Part shown: positions 8,697 through 18,985 of the stretch, piece after piece
Layout: each line of letters begins with the position of its first letter
Numbering within the stretch: position 1 is the stretch's first letter
NCBI RefSeq assembly: GCF_001677275.1
Contig: NZ_CP016177.1
Coordinates: 124,001-188,000, forward strand
Direction of reading: 5' to 3'
DNA from: Vibrio breoganii
GTDB lineage: Bacteria > Pseudomonadota > Gammaproteobacteria > Enterobacterales > Vibrionaceae
DNA: 64,000 nucleotides
Notes under the pieces: generated by a model
What the model was told of the DNA's origin: nothing
Database searches by the model: none
Seen by the model: only the letters and a program-made list of their open reading frames with translations
Made by a program: the position numbers and the translations under genes

Positions 8697-8820
8697 GATT
8701 GGAAAACCTCCAGTGTTGGTAAACGTGATTGCTCGATTTTGGTGAGCATAAAATCCTAGGATTCAATCTACACTCTTTTTTACTCATCGAACAATTAATA
8801 TTTTTCGACTGCTTTCCCTA

Positions 8821-8838
8821 ATGCGAAAGGCGTGCCAA
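8821..8838 (-). promoter_or_regulatory. Sigma-54 promoter of glnA (glnAp2 equivalent)
   Basis: On the minus strand this reads TTGGCACGCCTTTCGCAT, matching the -24/-12 consensus TGGCACG-N4-TTGC with one mismatch; the essential GG and GC pairs are 10 bp apart. The predicted start is near 8811, about 115 nt before the glnA ATG. Confidence 0.85.
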
Positions 8839-8922
8839 CTTTTTAAAATCTATATTTATCAATGCTTTAATGGGTTGGTGGTTGCTTTTTAATATCTGTA
8901 ATGCACCAAGATGATCCATGCC

Positions 8923-8940
8923 TGCACTATATTGGGGCGC
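8923..8940. promoter_or_regulatory. NtrC enhancer site 1 for glnA
   Basis: TGCACTATATTGGGGCGC matches the NtrC palindrome with two or three mismatches in its right arm. It is centred about 120 bp upstream of the inferred sigma-54 start, close to the spacing of the strong sites in E. coli. Confidence 0.7.
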
Positions 8941-9015
8941 AAAAATGTGAGCTTTGGGTGCAGTTGCTCAATATCAATGAAATATTCTCAGTTAAAAATA
9001 AGAAATGGATCACTT

Positions 9016-9033
9016 TCGCCCTAGATTGGTGCG
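9016..9033. promoter_or_regulatory. Possible NtrC enhancer site 2 for glnA
   Basis: The right arm ATTGGTGCG is a strong half-site; the left arm is degenerate. The centre is about 214 bp upstream of the inferred glnA start. It could equally act on typA transcription, since typA diverges from here. Confidence 0.45.
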
Positions 9034-9251
9034 ATGAGAGATCGCCTCTAGAGGGTAAATAAGGAGACTAAAAGAGGGATGCCAGTGGAATTTACTAAGC
9101 TGGGGGCTAAATAGAGGTCAATAATTCATTAATAAGTAAGGTATAGATCACATCTTGTTGGGATTTTGGCTAAAATCTGATACATTACGGCAAATTTTTT
9201 TAATTCCTGTCATCGGCAAACCGCCGAGACGCTACTGAGTGAACTCTATTC

Positions 9252-11081
9252 ATGTCTACTCCACAGATTGATAAGTTAAGAAACATCGCCATCATTGCGC
9301 ACGTTGACCATGGTAAAACAACACTGGTTGATAAGCTGCTACAGCAATCGGGTACGCTTGAGTCTCGTGGTGAAGCTGAAGAGCGCGTAATGGACTCGAA
9401 CGACATCGAGAAAGAACGTGGCATTACCATTCTTGCAAAAAATACTGCAATTAACTGGAATGATTACCGCATCAACATCGTAGATACCCCAGGACACGCC
9501 GATTTCGGTGGTGAAGTTGAGCGTATCATGTCTATGGTTGATTCTGTTTTGCTTATCGTAGATGCAGTTGACGGCCCTATGCCTCAAACTCGCTTCGTAA
9601 CACAAAAAGCATTCGCACACGGCCTTAAGCCAATCGTTGTAATCAACAAGATTGACCGCCCTGGCGCTCGTCCTGATTGGGTTATGGACCAAGTTTTCGA
9701 TTTATTCGACAACCTAGGCGCAACTGACGAGCAGCTAGACTTTACTGTTGTTTACGCTTCAGCGCTTAACGGTTGGGCAACAATGGAAGAAGGCGAAACT
9801 GGCGAGAACATGGAACCATTGTTCCAAGCTGTTGTTGATACAGTAGAATCTCCAAACGTTGACCTAGACGGTTCACTGCAAATGCAGGTTTCTCAGCTTG
9901 ATTACAGCTCTTACGTTGGTGTTATCGGTGTATGTCGTGTAACTCGTGGTTCTGTTAAGCCTAACCAGCAAGTGACTATTGTTAACGCTGAAGGTAAAAA
10001 GCGTAACGGTAAAGTAGGCACGGTATTGGGTTACCTTGGTCTTGACCGTCACGAAGTTGAGCAAGCAAATGCAGGTGACATCATTGCAATCACAGGTCTT
10101 GGTGAGCTGAAGATTTCAGACACTATCTGTGACCAAAACAACGTAGAAGCGATGACTCCTCTATCTGTAGATGAGCCAACGGTTACTATGACTTTCCAAG
10201 TAAACACTTCTCCGTTCGCGGGTAAAGAAGGCAAGTTCGTTACTTCACGTAACATCCTTGAGCGTCTTGAGAAAGAATTGGTACACAACGTAGCATTGCG
10301 CGTTGAAGAAACTGACAACCCTGACCGTTTCCGTGTATCTGGTCGTGGTGAGCTTCACCTTTCGATCCTTATCGAAAACATGCGTCGTGAAGGTTTCGAG
10401 CTAGCAGTATCTCGTCCAGAAGTAATCCTTAAAGAAGAAGACGGTCAACTTCTAGAACCATACGAAACAGTAACCATCGATGTGCTTGAAGAGCACCAAG
10501 GTGGCATCATGGAAAATATCGGCCTACGTAAAGGTGAGCTAACAGATATGTCTCCAGATGGTAAAGGTCGTGTTCGCATGGACTTTATGATGCCTTCTCG
10601 TGGTCTTATCGGTTTCCAAACTGAATTCCTAACGTTGACGTCTGGTTCTGGCCTGATGTACCACTCGTTTGATCACTACGGCCCTCACAAAGGTGGCGTA
10701 ATTGGTCAACGTAACAACGGTGTTCTTATCTCGAACGCAACGGGTAAAGCTCTGACATATGCTCTGTTTAACCTACAAGAGCGTGGTCGTCTGTTTGCAC
10801 AGCACGCTGATGAAGTTTACGAAGGTCAGGTAATCGGTATTCATAACCGTGCAAACGACCTAACCGTTAACTGTCTTAAAGGTAAGCAGCTAACTAACGT
10901 ACGTGCTTCTGGTACGGACGAAGCTCAGGTTCTTTCTCCACCGATCAAGCACACTCTAGAGCAAGCTCTTGAGTTCATTGACGAAGATGAACTAGTAGAA
11001 GTAACGCCTGAAAGCATTCGTATCCGTAAGAAGCTTCTTACTGAGAACGAGCGTAAGCGCGCAGCACGTCCAGCTAAGTAA
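9252..11081 (+). CDS. typA: Ribosome-associated translational GTPase TypA/BipA
   Basis: The 609-residue protein is an EF-G-like GTPase involved in 50S assembly and stress and cold adaptation. GTPase motifs are clear: G1 AHVDHGKTT at residues 17-25, G2 region [10 protein letters not shown]3 [14 protein letters not shown], and G4 [13 protein letters not shown], the last being characteristic of BipA. EF-G-like beta-barrel and alpha/beta domains and the BipA C-terminal domain ([22 protein letters not shown]) follow. The gene diverges from glnA as in E. coli and is closed by a strong terminator. Confidence 0.98.
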   Translation: MSTPQIDKLRNIAIIAHVDHGKTTLVDKLLQQSGTLESRGEAEERVMDSNDIEKERGITILAKNTAINWNDYRINIVDTPGHADFGGEVERIMSMVDSVLLIVDAVDGPMPQTRFVTQKAFAHGLKPIVVINKIDRPGARPDWVMDQVFDLFDNLGATDEQLDFTVVYASALNGWATMEEGETGENMEPLFQAVVDTVESPNVDLDGSLQMQVSQLDYSSYVGVIGVCRVTRGSVKPNQQVTIVNAEGKKRNGKVGTVLGYLGLDRHEVEQANAGDIIAITGLGELKISDTICDQNNVEAMTPLSVDEPTVTMTFQVNTSPFAGKEGKFVTSRNILERLEKELVHNVALRVEETDNPDRFRVSGRGELHLSILIENMRREGFELAVSRPEVILKEEDGQLLEPYETVTIDVLEEHQGGIMENIGLRKGELTDMSPDGKGRVRMDFMMPSRGLIGFQTEFLTLTSGSGLMYHSFDHYGPHKGGVIGQRNNGVLISNATGKALTYALFNLQERGRLFAQHADEVYEGQVIGIHNRANDLTVNCLKGKQLTNVRASGTDEAQVLSPPIKHTLEQALEFIDEDELVEVTPESIRIRKKLLTENERKRAARPAK

Positions 11082-11096
11082 TCTAATCTCAGACTA

Positions 11097-11180
11097 GCTG
11101 TGCATTGAGTGCACAGCCGAGCTGAGTACAGCCCCGCAGAAGTCCCTTTATTGGCTCACTTCTTCGGGGCTGTTTTTTTT
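11097..11180 (+). terminator. Tandem hairpins and intrinsic terminator of typA
   Basis: A perfect 8-bp hairpin (GCTGTGCA, 11097-11104, with 11110-11117) precedes a long 16-bp stem with one mismatch (11128-11143 with 11158-11173) ending in eight Ts (11173-11180). The second element is a strong intrinsic terminator. The first may protect the mRNA end. Confidence 0.9.
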
Positions 11181-11293
11181 GCTAAACTGAAACTTCTTTC
11201 GTAACAGATTGAATTTTCAAACGACAAGTCATGATGACTTGTGAATAAGTCTCAACTTTCAATCCCTATTGGTATTACAGCAGGACGCAGTAA

Positions 11294-12208
11294 ATGCTCA
11301 ATCTTCCACGCTGGGTACATGTTTTATTACATTACTCCGGCTACCTCTACCAAAGAGCCAAGCACGATAGGCTACCTGTGAATGCAGGTTATATGGCTTA
11401 CATCACTCTATTGTCTTTGGTCCCTTTAACCACGGTTACCTTAACCGCGTTGTCGCGTGTGCCTCTATTTGATGGTGTTGGGGATACGGTTCAGCAGTTC
11501 GTGTTTAGTAACTTTGTGCCCGCTGCGGGTGAGGCTATTCAGCACACTCTTAACGAATTTATTGCCAATACGGGTAAGATGACCTCGATAGGGTTAGTGT
11601 TCCTCTTCTTTGCTGCCTTGCTATTGATCTCGGCCATCGATAAAAACCTCAACTACATTTGGCGAGTGCGCAAAAAGCGCCGCACAGTGTATTCATTTTC
11701 TATGTATTGGATGGTGCTAACTCTCGGTCCTGTGCTAGTGGGCATGAGCTTGGTCTTTTCTTCTTACGTTGGCTCGCTGCGGGTTTGGAGCGAAGATACG
11801 GTGCATTTGGTGTATGGCCTGTTGCCTATCAGCTTTTCTTTCTTAGCCTTCTTTGGGCTATACCTGTTGGTGCCTAATATTAAGGTGCGCTTTAATCACG
11901 CCTTGGCGGGCGCGTTTGTTGCTGGCTGTTTGTTTGAGATCAGTAAGAAACTATTTGCCTACTACGTGTCTCAGTTCCCTTCATATCAGCTGATATATGG
12001 TGCCTTGGCGGCGGTCCCTCTGTTATTTATGTGGATTTATCTCTGCTGGATGATAGTGTTGATCGGTGCAGAAATCACAGCCAGCTTAGGTGAAGGTGAG
12101 GTGTGGCGGGTGAATGAGCCATTCAGCATCAAATGGTTTTTGTATTACCAAGATAAATTAATGAGAAAAAGGATTCGAAGTGATAGCTCTGATTCAGAGA
12201 GTGAGTGA
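11294..12208 (+). CDS. yihY: YihY/BrkB-family inner-membrane protein
   Basis: The 304-residue protein has about six hydrophobic segments (roughly residues 30-55, 95-115, 135-160, 175-195, 205-230, 240-262) and the family sequence [16 protein letters not shown] near residue 36. The family (UPF0761) was once called ribonuclease BN by mistake; its true role is unknown. The tail overlaps dtd by 29 nt in another frame, so the two are coupled. The order typA-yihY-dtd matches E. coli. Confidence 0.9.
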   Translation: MLNLPRWVHVLLHYSGYLYQRAKHDRLPVNAGYMAYITLLSLVPLTTVTLTALSRVPLFDGVGDTVQQFVFSNFVPAAGEAIQHTLNEFIANTGKMTSIGLVFLFFAALLLISAIDKNLNYIWRVRKKRRTVYSFSMYWMVLTLGPVLVGMSLVFSSYVGSLRVWSEDTVHLVYGLLPISFSFLAFFGLYLLVPNIKVRFNHALAGAFVAGCLFEISKKLFAYYVSQFPSYQLIYGALAAVPLLFMWIYLCWMIVLIGAEITASLGEGEVWRVNEPFSIKWFLYYQDKLMRKRIRSDSSDSESE

Positions 12209-12614
12209 GGCCGCAGTAAAGGTCGACGGTGAAGTGGTCGGAGAGATCGATAAAGGCTTATTAGTCCTGCTTGGCGTAGAAAGAGATGATGATGAAGCCA
12301 AAGCTAAACGCTTGATGGAGAGGGTAACCACCTATCGCGTGTTTGGTGATGATGAAGACAAAATGAATCTGAATGTGAAGCAAGTTGATGGTAGTGTGTT
12401 AGTGGTTTCCCAATTTACGCTACCTGCCGATACTAAGAAAGGGACTCGTGCAGGTTTCTCACGCGGTGCGGCACCTGCGGATGCAGAGCGCTTGTATGAG
12501 TACTTCTCTGACCGATGCGCGGAAGTGCTTCCCACTGAGCGCGGTCGCTTTGCTGCAGATATGAAGGTCTCACTGGTCAACGATGGTCCTGTTACCTTCT
12601 GGCTCCAAGTCTAG
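12180..12614 (+). CDS. dtd: D-aminoacyl-tRNA deacylase
   Basis: The enzyme hydrolyses D-amino acids wrongly attached to tRNA, a translation proofreading step. The 144-residue protein carries both family signatures: [12 protein letters not shown] near residue 77, which positions the substrate, and NDGPVTFWL near the C-terminus, which holds the Gly-cisPro-type specificity region. The start is GTG at 12180, within the yihY coding frame and preceded by AAGGA. Confidence 0.96.
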   Translation: MIALIQRVSEAAVKVDGEVVGEIDKGLLVLLGVERDDDEAKAKRLMERVTTYRVFGDDEDKMNLNVKQVDGSVLVVSQFTLPADTKKGTRAGFSRGAAPADAERLYEYFSDRCAEVLPTERGRFAADMKVSLVNDGPVTFWLQV

Positions 12615-12659
12615 GGCTGCTGTTCTATAACTAATTGATTCAAATGGATCTGAACTCAT

Positions 12660-13583
12660 ATGTTTAAACTGATTACCCCAAGAACTGAAAACCAACTGCA
12701 AAAGTATTATCACTTTCGCTGGCAGATGTTGCGTGAGCCTTGGCAAAGGCCAAAGGGTTCAGAAAGAGACGAATACGATGAGCTTAGCCATCACCGCATG
12801 ATAGTGGACAGTCGAGGCCGTCCTGTTGCCATAGGGCGCCTGTATGTGACTGCCGATGATGATGGACAGATCCGTTATATGGCGGTGAAAAAGAACCGTC
12901 AGGGCAAAGGCGTCGGTTCTTTGATCATGGTAGCTCTAGAGTCTCTGGCTAGAGAAGAGGGCGTGAAGCGACTAGTGTGTAATGCTCGCGAAGATGCCAT
13001 TGAGTTTTATCGTAATAATGGCTTTGAAAGCCAAGGTTCGTTGAGCGATGAGCGAGGGCCTGTACGCCATCAACAAATGATAAAAACTATCGACCCTATG
13101 GCGAATGTATTGCGACGCCCTGATTGGTGTAATGAGCTGCAGAGTCGCTGGGAAGAGCAGATCCCTATCAGTGATAAAATGGGAATCAAGATCAACCAGT
13201 ATACCGGCTATAAGTTTGAGTGTGTTGCTCAGCTAAACCCAAACCTTAATCCACACAATACAATGTTTGCAGGCTCAGCGTTTACCCTAGCCACCTTAAC
13301 GGGGTGGGGGATGGCTTGGCTATTGATGAAGGAGCGAAACCTTCATGCTGACATCGTGCTTGCGGACAGTAATATTCGCTATCGTCACCCTGTAAAAGAG
13401 AGCCCAAAAGCGAGTACCTCTTTGGATGGCATTAGTGGAGACCTTGATAGACTAGAAGGAGGGCGCCGAGCCCGAATTATTATTAAGGTATTTATCTATA
13501 GTGGCACTCAAGAAGCGGTTGAATTTACAGGTACTTATGTACTACTGCCTAGTTCAAAGGCCAATGAAACCCTAAGTGTTTAG
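12660..13583 (+). CDS. YiiD-like fusion of GNAT acetyltransferase and hotdog thioesterase-like domain
   Basis: Residues 1-145 form a GNAT domain: RYMAVKKNRQGKGVGSLIM is the acetyl-CoA-binding segment and NGFESQG closes the fold. Residues 160-300 form a hotdog-fold domain of the YiiD C-terminal type (LNPNLNPHNTMFAGSAFTLA). This is the architecture of E. coli YiiD, also next to dtd. From memory, YiiD (MadA) has been linked to malonyl-ACP decarboxylation in fatty acid initiation; the assignment to this gene is inference. Its last four bases overlap the end of the convergent AsmA-like gene, with no terminator between them. Confidence 0.88.
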   Translation: MFKLITPRTENQLQKYYHFRWQMLREPWQRPKGSERDEYDELSHHRMIVDSRGRPVAIGRLYVTADDDGQIRYMAVKKNRQGKGVGSLIMVALESLAREEGVKRLVCNAREDAIEFYRNNGFESQGSLSDERGPVRHQQMIKTIDPMANVLRRPDWCNELQSRWEEQIPISDKMGIKINQYTGYKFECVAQLNPNLNPHNTMFAGSAFTLATLTGWGMAWLLMKERNLHADIVLADSNIRYRHPVKESPKASTSLDGISGDLDRLEGGRRARIIIKVFIYSGTQEAVEFTGTYVLLPSSKANETLSV

Positions 13584-15475
13584 GGATTTTCTTGGGTTTC
13601 AGCTTTAGGGCAGGTCATTGAGATTTGATTGCGCCCTTTAGGCAGTGTAGAAGAAAGCGACAGGCAATCTGTGCTGAGGTGAAACTTAATGTTCCCTCCT
13701 TCTAGATCCACTAGGTCAACACTGCCTTGCACGCTTCCAGACAAATCTTGGCTGACGAATTGAATCTCTGACACCTTTACCACCCCTCTGTTTACTTCGA
13801 TGTTCACCTCAGGAATGATCACTGAGTGCTTATCTTTTGGAGAGAAAGGTAGGGTCAACTGTACATCGTGTGGCGCTATCTTTATCTGGCCATCAAGGCT
13901 GTGTTTTAGCATTAATTCATCGCCACCTAGACCGCTTAAGTCAATGGTTAAGTCGGCAAGGCCGCTCCAGCCGACCGCCGCATCGAGCGGGTGCGTAATG
14001 CTTTCTAAAGGCAGGCCATAAGCCTGCACGGACACTTGCCATGGATAGCTGGCTAGCCCTAGATCTATGCTTGAATCTGCTTTGATTAATCCATCATTGA
14101 TAGGCAAAAACAGTTGTCTTACATGCCATAGTCCGTGAGTGGTATCCGTCTCTAGATAGGGCTTGATAGACGTCATGCCAAATGCAGACAGGCTATTCGC
14201 GCTCGCGGCAAAGGAACCATTCCACAGCGCCCAATTACCGTCTTTTTTGAGGATAAGTTCTCTGCCTTCCGCGTTAACATTGGACACCTGCCAATGATTA
14301 TCTGTAGAAATATCAATAAGCTGGCTACGCTCTACCTTGAGTTTGTCTATTTCAAAGGTCTGTAGAGCATGTAGTGATTTCATTACAGCATCATGGACCT
14401 CAGGGTCTTCAATACTCCACTCCAGATTCTTAACCTCTAGTTCATTGAGGTGCACACTATCTTCAGACAGCTTACCGCTGGTGGTAAATTGGCCCTGTTC
14501 AAACAGAAAGGTAAGCTTATCGAACTGAATACTGTGTGATGCAAATTGCCCTGATGCTTGTGGCTCCAGTAACAATTGTTCATGCAAAGCAACGCTCTCT
14601 GCTGAGAACTGGAATGGACTATCTTGCGTCCATAAGCCTTTGCGAAGATCCCAGTTGCTTAGCTGCAGATGCATTTGGTTGAGAGCAAGGTCATTAGCCT
14701 GCCAACTAGAGCGCTCGATCTCTAGGTGTTCAATAGACGTGATTTTTTTCAGAAGAGGGATTAGTGGCGGTGGCTCTGGTTGAGAGAATAGAGGCTCGGA
14801 AAGCTGGAGGTTTCGCACCAACGCATCGTTGATCACCCAATCATCACTGTTTTTCTCAGCAATGAATTGAATTTCGCCTCCACGCCAATTAAAGCTTACA
14901 AGGTCTAATTGAGTCTTATCTTCAACGTAATTGATTCTGGCCTTAAAGTTATCAAAGGCTTCGCCCTTCCAGTACACCTGATCACTATCGATATTTAGGT
15001 ACCCTTCGGGATAAGGGGCTTTTGGGGTGTAAGTGAGTTGGATATCTCGTGCGATAAAGTCGTTGTTCGCAAAATCCATGCCTCGAATTTCAATATGCTG
15101 AGGCTGCCAACGCTGCACCAGATTATCGAGCTGTTTTTTATCGGGAATTCCCTCCGGCAGGTTAACGCCGGAGATCAATACATTGGTTATTGAGAGTGGC
15201 TTGGGCCAGCGCCATTGCGCCTCGAAGCTCAATTGCACGCTATTAATGGCTATGACAGAGTTATTGGGCTGAGCGATGGTCACTCGAGATAGGGTCAATT
15301 GATCTGGGTACTGATAGTGTGACTCGTTTATCTGAATAGAGTTATCTGTAACGCGAGAGAGGAACTGTTGAGTTAACCAACCTGAATGAGAGGTTTGTAA
15401 GATCAGAAATAGCGCAATAAGCCCTGCTAGTAAAAGCAATATTGCCCAGAAACTGATTTTGAGTACAGCCTTCAT
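13580..15475 (-). CDS. AsmA-family inner-membrane-anchored protein
   Basis: The protein of about 631 residues has an N-terminal signal anchor (residues 6-28) and a long beta-rich periplasmic region with the repeating amphipathic strands typical of the AsmA/TamB/YhdP group. It ends in the AsmA C-terminal pattern (IKIAPHDVQLTLPF through VQGSVDLVDLEGGNIKFHLST). Members are thought to bridge the periplasm and help phospholipid transport to the outer membrane. I start at the ATG at 15475 (MKAVLKISFW); an ATG at 15487 would add four residues. Which paralogue of the family this is cannot be told. Confidence 0.8.
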   Translation of the reverse strand: MKAVLKISFWAILLLLAGLIALFLILQTSHSGWLTQQFLSRVTDNSIQINESHYQYPDQLTLSRVTIAQPNNSVIAINSVQLSFEAQWRWPKPLSITNVLISGVNLPEGIPDKKQLDNLVQRWQPQHIEIRGMDFANNDFIARDIQLTYTPKAPYPEGYLNIDSDQVYWKGEAFDNFKARINYVEDKTQLDLVSFNWRGGEIQFIAEKNSDDWVINDALVRNLQLSEPLFSQPEPPPLIPLLKKITSIEHLEIERSSWQANDLALNQMHLQLSNWDLRKGLWTQDSPFQFSAESVALHEQLLLEPQASGQFASHSIQFDKLTFLFEQGQFTTSGKLSEDSVHLNELEVKNLEWSIEDPEVHDAVMKSLHALQTFEIDKLKVERSQLIDISTDNHWQVSNVNAEGRELILKKDGNWALWNGSFAASANSLSAFGMTSIKPYLETDTTHGLWHVRQLFLPINDGLIKADSSIDLGLASYPWQVSVQAYGLPLESITHPLDAAVGWSGLADLTIDLSGLGGDELMLKHSLDGQIKIAPHDVQLTLPFSPKDKHSVIIPEVNIEVNRGVVKVSEIQFVSQDLSGSVQGSVDLVDLEGGNIKFHLSTDCLSLSSTLPKGRNQISMTCPKAETQENP

Positions 15476-15534
15476 CCTATTTCCCAATGCTGTTCGCGTA
15501 TGGGTAAAGATGACTTATATCTTATTGTTTATCA

Positions 15535-15561
15535 ATAAAAAAGCCCCTGAAACAGGGGCTT
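15535..15561 (-). terminator. Intrinsic terminator of pckA
   Basis: On the minus strand a 9-bp stem (AAGCCCCTG at 15541-15549 with 15553-15561) with a three-base loop runs into a U-rich stretch. It lies 19 nt after the pckA stop. Confidence 0.9.
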
Positions 15562-15579
15562 GATTCACAAGAAGAATGA

Positions 15580-17208
15580 TCAGTCGAGCTGAGGTCCAGC
15601 CTTGACTAGTGATTTACCTTCATCGTTGTCAGTGTATTTTTCAAAGTTATTGATAAAGCGTTGCGCTAGATCATTAGCCTTGCTTTCCCACTGCAATGGG
15701 TCAACGTAGGTGTCGCGTGGATCCAGAATCTCAGGATTAACATCGTGTAGTGACTTAGGCACCTCTAGGTTAAACACTGGGATGGTGGTGGTTTCTGCTT
15801 TCTCGATAGAACCATCTAGAATGGCATCGATAATCGCGCGAGTATCTTGGATTGAGATACGCTTGCCTGAACCATTCCAGCCCGTATTCACTAGGTAAGC
15901 CTCAGCACCTGCTGCTTCCATACGCTTCACCAGTACTTCTGCGTACTTGGTTGGGTGCAGAGTGAGGAACGCTGCGCCAAAACAGGCAGAGAAGGTTGGT
16001 GTTGGTTCTGTAATACCACGCTCAGTACCCGCTAATTTAGCCGTAAAGCCAGAAAGGAAGTGATACTTAGTCTGCTCTGGGGTGAGCTTAGACACTGGTG
16101 GTAAGACGCCAAATGCATCTGCAGATAGGAAGATCACCTTATTCGCATGTCCGCCCTTAGAAACAGGCTTAACGATGTTCTCAATATGATGGATTGGGTA
16201 AGAAACTCGAGTATTCTCTGTCTTCGAACCATCATCAAAGTTGATCGAACCGTCATTACGCACCGTCACATTCTCTAGGAGTGCATCGCGGCGAATGGCA
16301 TTGTAGATATCTGGCTCAGCTTCTTTTGATAGCTTGATGGTTTTCGCGTAGCAACCACCCTCAAAGTTAAACACGCCGTCGTCATCCCAACCGTGCTCAT
16401 CATCACCGATTAATGCGCGCTTTGGATCCGTTGATAGCGTTGTTTTACCCGTACCGGATAAACCAAAGAATACCGCTACGTCGCCTTCTTCACCCATGTT
16501 TGCAGAGCAGTGCATAGAGGCAATGTCTTGTAGAGGAAGGAAGTAGTTCATCATTGCGAACATGCCTTTCTTCATCTCGCCACCATACCAGGTGCCGCCG
16601 ATCAGCTGCATTTTCTCTGTTAGGTTAAATACAGTGAAGTTTTCAGAGTTCAGACCATGCTCTTGCCATTTGTCGTTAGTGCATTTCGCACCGTTCATTA
16701 CCACGAAGTCAGGCTTGAAGGTTGCTAGCTCGTCTTCAGAAGGGCGAATGAACATGTTTTTCACAAAGTGAGCCTGCCACGCTACCTCTGTGATGATACG
16801 CACAGCAAGGCGAGTATCTGGGTTAGTGCCACAATAACCGTCAACGACAAACAGACGCTTATTGGAAAGTTGAGTGGTTACTAGCTGCTTGAGGTCATTC
16901 CAAACAGCTTGGTCGATAGACTTGTTGTCGTTCTTAACTGTATCTGTTGTCCACCACATGTTTTCGCGTGTGGTGTCATCCTTAACAATGAATTTGTCCT
17001 TTGGAGAACGCCCTGTGAAAATACCAGTATCTACCGCTACAGCGCCTAGTTCTGTCACTATGCCCTTTTCGTAACCTTGTAGTGTTTCACTGGTTTCCTC
17101 TGCGAAAAGCGTTTCGTAACTCGGATTACGAACGATTTCGGTAGAGCCGTTGATACCATATTGAGTAAGATCGATGTTTGCAGCCTTAGTATGTTCCATA
17201 ACGGTCAT
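15580..17208 (-). CDS. pckA: Phosphoenolpyruvate carboxykinase (ATP)
   Basis: The enzyme converts oxaloacetate and ATP to phosphoenolpyruvate, CO2 and ADP, the entry to gluconeogenesis. The 542-residue protein has the kinase-1a P-loop [11 protein letters not shown], the PEPCK metal-binding segment [22 protein letters not shown], and the substrate loop [10 protein letters not shown] start at the ATG at 17208 because AAGGAG precedes it and this gives the family length. The frame stays open upstream to 17283 but without similarity. The neighbours hslO-hslR are in the conserved order. Confidence 0.98.
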   Translation of the reverse strand: MTVMEHTKAANIDLTQYGINGSTEIVRNPSYETLFAEETSETLQGYEKGIVTELGAVAVDTGIFTGRSPKDKFIVKDDTTRENMWWTTDTVKNDNKSIDQAVWNDLKQLVTTQLSNKRLFVVDGYCGTNPDTRLAVRIITEVAWQAHFVKNMFIRPSEDELATFKPDFVVMNGAKCTNDKWQEHGLNSENFTVFNLTEKMQLIGGTWYGGEMKKGMFAMMNYFLPLQDIASMHCSANMGEEGDVAVFFGLSGTGKTTLSTDPKRALIGDDEHGWDDDGVFNFEGGCYAKTIKLSKEAEPDIYNAIRRDALLENVTVRNDGSINFDDGSKTENTRVSYPIHHIENIVKPVSKGGHANKVIFLSADAFGVLPPVSKLTPEQTKYHFLSGFTAKLAGTERGITEPTPTFSACFGAAFLTLHPTKYAEVLVKRMEAAGAEAYLVNTGWNGSGKRISIQDTRAIIDAILDGSIEKAETTTIPVFNLEVPKSLHDVNPEILDPRDTYVDPLQWESKANDLAQRFINNFEKYTDNDEGKSLVKAGPQLD

Positions 17209-17528
17209 AGGTGCTCCTTGTAGGGTATTTATAGTAAGAATAATTTTGAAGTTGCTGAATTTATAAGTATTTTGGTCTAGCAAGCAATCTTCTTAATACT
17301 GACTATATATGGCTTTTTTGATTATTTTTTCAACAAGGATCACGTTTTTGTAGTTCAGGATTTGGACAGGAATAAGTCTTGAGGTTGATCATAAAAGCGC
17401 ACTATTGACATATATCGTGCTAAAAATGCGAGTCAATGCGGGTTTTATGAACATTTTTCGCTATGAAAAGTGATGGATATAAAAAACCGGCCCGCTTGGC
17501 CGGTTTATAAAATGCTCAAACTGTGAGC
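17209..17528 (-). promoter_or_regulatory. pckA upstream region (320 bp, no gene)
   Basis: The best minus-strand promoter candidate is TTGAAA (17328-17333) with an overlapping TATATA-type -10 (17304-17310) and 17-18 bp spacing. No clear CRP palindrome was found, although pckA is often catabolite-controlled. The far end (17481-17506) holds the hslO terminator. Confidence 0.45.
17481..17506 (-). terminator. Intrinsic terminator of hslO
   Basis: A perfect 9-bp stem (AAACCGGCC at 17484-17492 with 17498-17506) closes the loop CGCTT, with an A-run on the plus strand that gives a U-run on the minus strand. It lies 22 nt past the hslO stop. Confidence 0.9.
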
Positions 17529-18401
17529 TTAGTGCAATGTAGGCTTATTCTCTGCGCTGGCAAACAATTCTTCTACTTGAGCAGCATCAAAATCGTAAGT
17601 GGTTCCGCAGTAGTCGCAGTGTAAATCTACGCTACCTTCTGTCGCCAAAATATCGTTGATCTCTTCGCGCGCTACAGTAATGATTGCTGCGCCACTGCGC
17701 TCTCTTGAACAGCCACAGAAGAACTCAACTTCTTGCGGGTCGAACAGTTTAACGGTTTCTTGGTTGTAAAGTCGGTACAGCAACTCATTGGCTGGTAGGC
17801 CAAACAACTCTTCGTTCTTCACTGTGTCGGTTAATTGCTCTAGGTGCTCGAAGTCATCCGCAGAGCCAGTACCATCTGGAACAACCTGTAGCAGCATACC
17901 TGCAGCGTGTTGTTTGCCTTCATGTTCACCAATACGGAACCATAGGCGTGTTTTAAGCTGCTCTGAGCGCTCAAAGTAAGCCTCTAGAACCTCCGCAAGG
18001 GTATCGCCTTCTAGACCAACAACGCCTTGGTAGCGCTCGCCTTTGTTTGGTGAAATCGTAATCACCAAGTGACCTTTGCCTAGCATGTCATGCAAAGTCG
18101 CAGTCTCAGCGATCTCGCCTTCAAAGCGAGCAACACCGCGTATCTTTTGGTTGTTGTCACCATTGATGACAGCCAATGATACTGGGCCATCGCCTTGTAA
18201 TTGAAGCGTGATAGAGCCTTCAAACTTTAGAGTAGCGGTCAGTAATGATGTAGCCACTAGCAGTTCGCCAAGCAAGGTTTGAACTGCCGCTGGGTATTGC
18301 TTGCTGTCTAGGATGGCTTGATACGCTTTATCTAGCTGTACTAATTCACCACGTACAGATAAATCTTCAAATAAGTAACGATTTAACACGTTGTTTTCCA
18401 T
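17529..18401 (-). CDS. hslO: Redox-regulated chaperone Hsp33
   Basis: Hsp33 is a cytosolic holdase switched on by oxidation. The 290-residue protein ends with the zinc-binding redox switch: [14 protein letters not shown] (CxC) near residue 233 and CDYCGTTY (CxxC) near 265. All four Cys are present, so the redox switch should work. It lies 14 nt after hslR and is probably co-transcribed with it. Confidence 0.97.
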   Translation of the reverse strand: MENNVLNRYLFEDLSVRGELVQLDKAYQAILDSKQYPAAVQTLLGELLVATSLLTATLKFEGSITLQLQGDGPVSLAVINGDNNQKIRGVARFEGEIAETATLHDMLGKGHLVITISPNKGERYQGVVGLEGDTLAEVLEAYFERSEQLKTRLWFRIGEHEGKQHAAGMLLQVVPDGTGSADDFEHLEQLTDTVKNEELFGLPANELLYRLYNQETVKLFDPQEVEFFCGCSRERSGAAIITVAREEINDILATEGSVDLHCDYCGTTYDFDAAQVEELFASAENKPTLH

Positions 18402-18415
18402 TAGGAAACTCCAGC

Positions 18416-18802
18416 TTATTGGTTCTTAAATTTAATCAGGTCACGTCGTTGTTTTTTATCAGGACGACGTTCAGGACTTGGGTTATGTGCGTGCAGCTTG
18501 CGCTCTAAAGCAGTTTTTTCTCGCTTCTCTACACTCTCAGCGGTTTCGCTGTAGAGTAGTTGCGCCTCAGGTGCTCCGCGTCGTTGGTCAGAAACTTTTT
18601 CTATCCTAACCGTCTTTTCAACATTTCCCTGTCGTAGGGTAATGGTAGCCCCTAGTTCCACAATTTTGCTTGGTTTGCTACGCTGCCCATCATAGTGGAC
18701 CTTGCCACCATCGATCATGTTACGAGCGATCGAACGGGTCTTATAAAAGCGTGCTGCCCATAACCATTTGTCTAGTCTTACAGACTCGGTATTGGAACTC
18801 AT
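18416..18802 (-). CDS. hslR: Ribosome-associated heat shock protein Hsp15
   Basis: This small S4-domain RNA-binding protein rescues free 50S subunits carrying nascent chains. The 128-residue protein starts with the S4 fold ([20 protein letters not shown], then [15 protein letters not shown]) and ends in a basic tail rich in Arg/Lys. It is the first gene of the hslR-hslO pair and diverges from the type II secretion operon. Confidence 0.95.
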   Translation of the reverse strand: MSSNTESVRLDKWLWAARFYKTRSIARNMIDGGKVHYDGQRSKPSKIVELGATITLRQGNVEKTVRIEKVSDQRRGAPEAQLLYSETAESVEKREKTALERKLHAHNPSPERRPDKKQRRDLIKFKNQ

Positions 18803-18985
18803 AGTGATCTTTGCTCTCTAAGTGTTATCCAGCAGCCTGATTAATGGTGACGGATATATCATTTTTCAAGTAAATGCATTTATTTACATTCGAATTTATT
18901 GGCTGTCTAATTTTGGTAATGTTATTTATGGTAACCTTGCGCACCTGTTTAACCCAGTAGCCCCAATGCTTTAGTGGCATATACT

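Larger units (their letters stand above)
8697..9251. promoter_or_regulatory. Divergent control region between glnA and typA (555 bp, no gene)
   Basis: No convincing coding frame is present. The glnA-proximal half holds a sigma-54 promoter and a series of NtrC-like sites (listed separately). Isolated half-sites TGCACCAA at 8902-8909 and GGGTGCA at 8956-8962 lie between and beside the two better sites. The typA-proximal end is AT-rich and must carry the typA promoter, but no -35/-10 pair stands out clearly; TAAAAT and TGATAC near 9171-9183 are weak -10 candidates. Confidence 0.6.
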
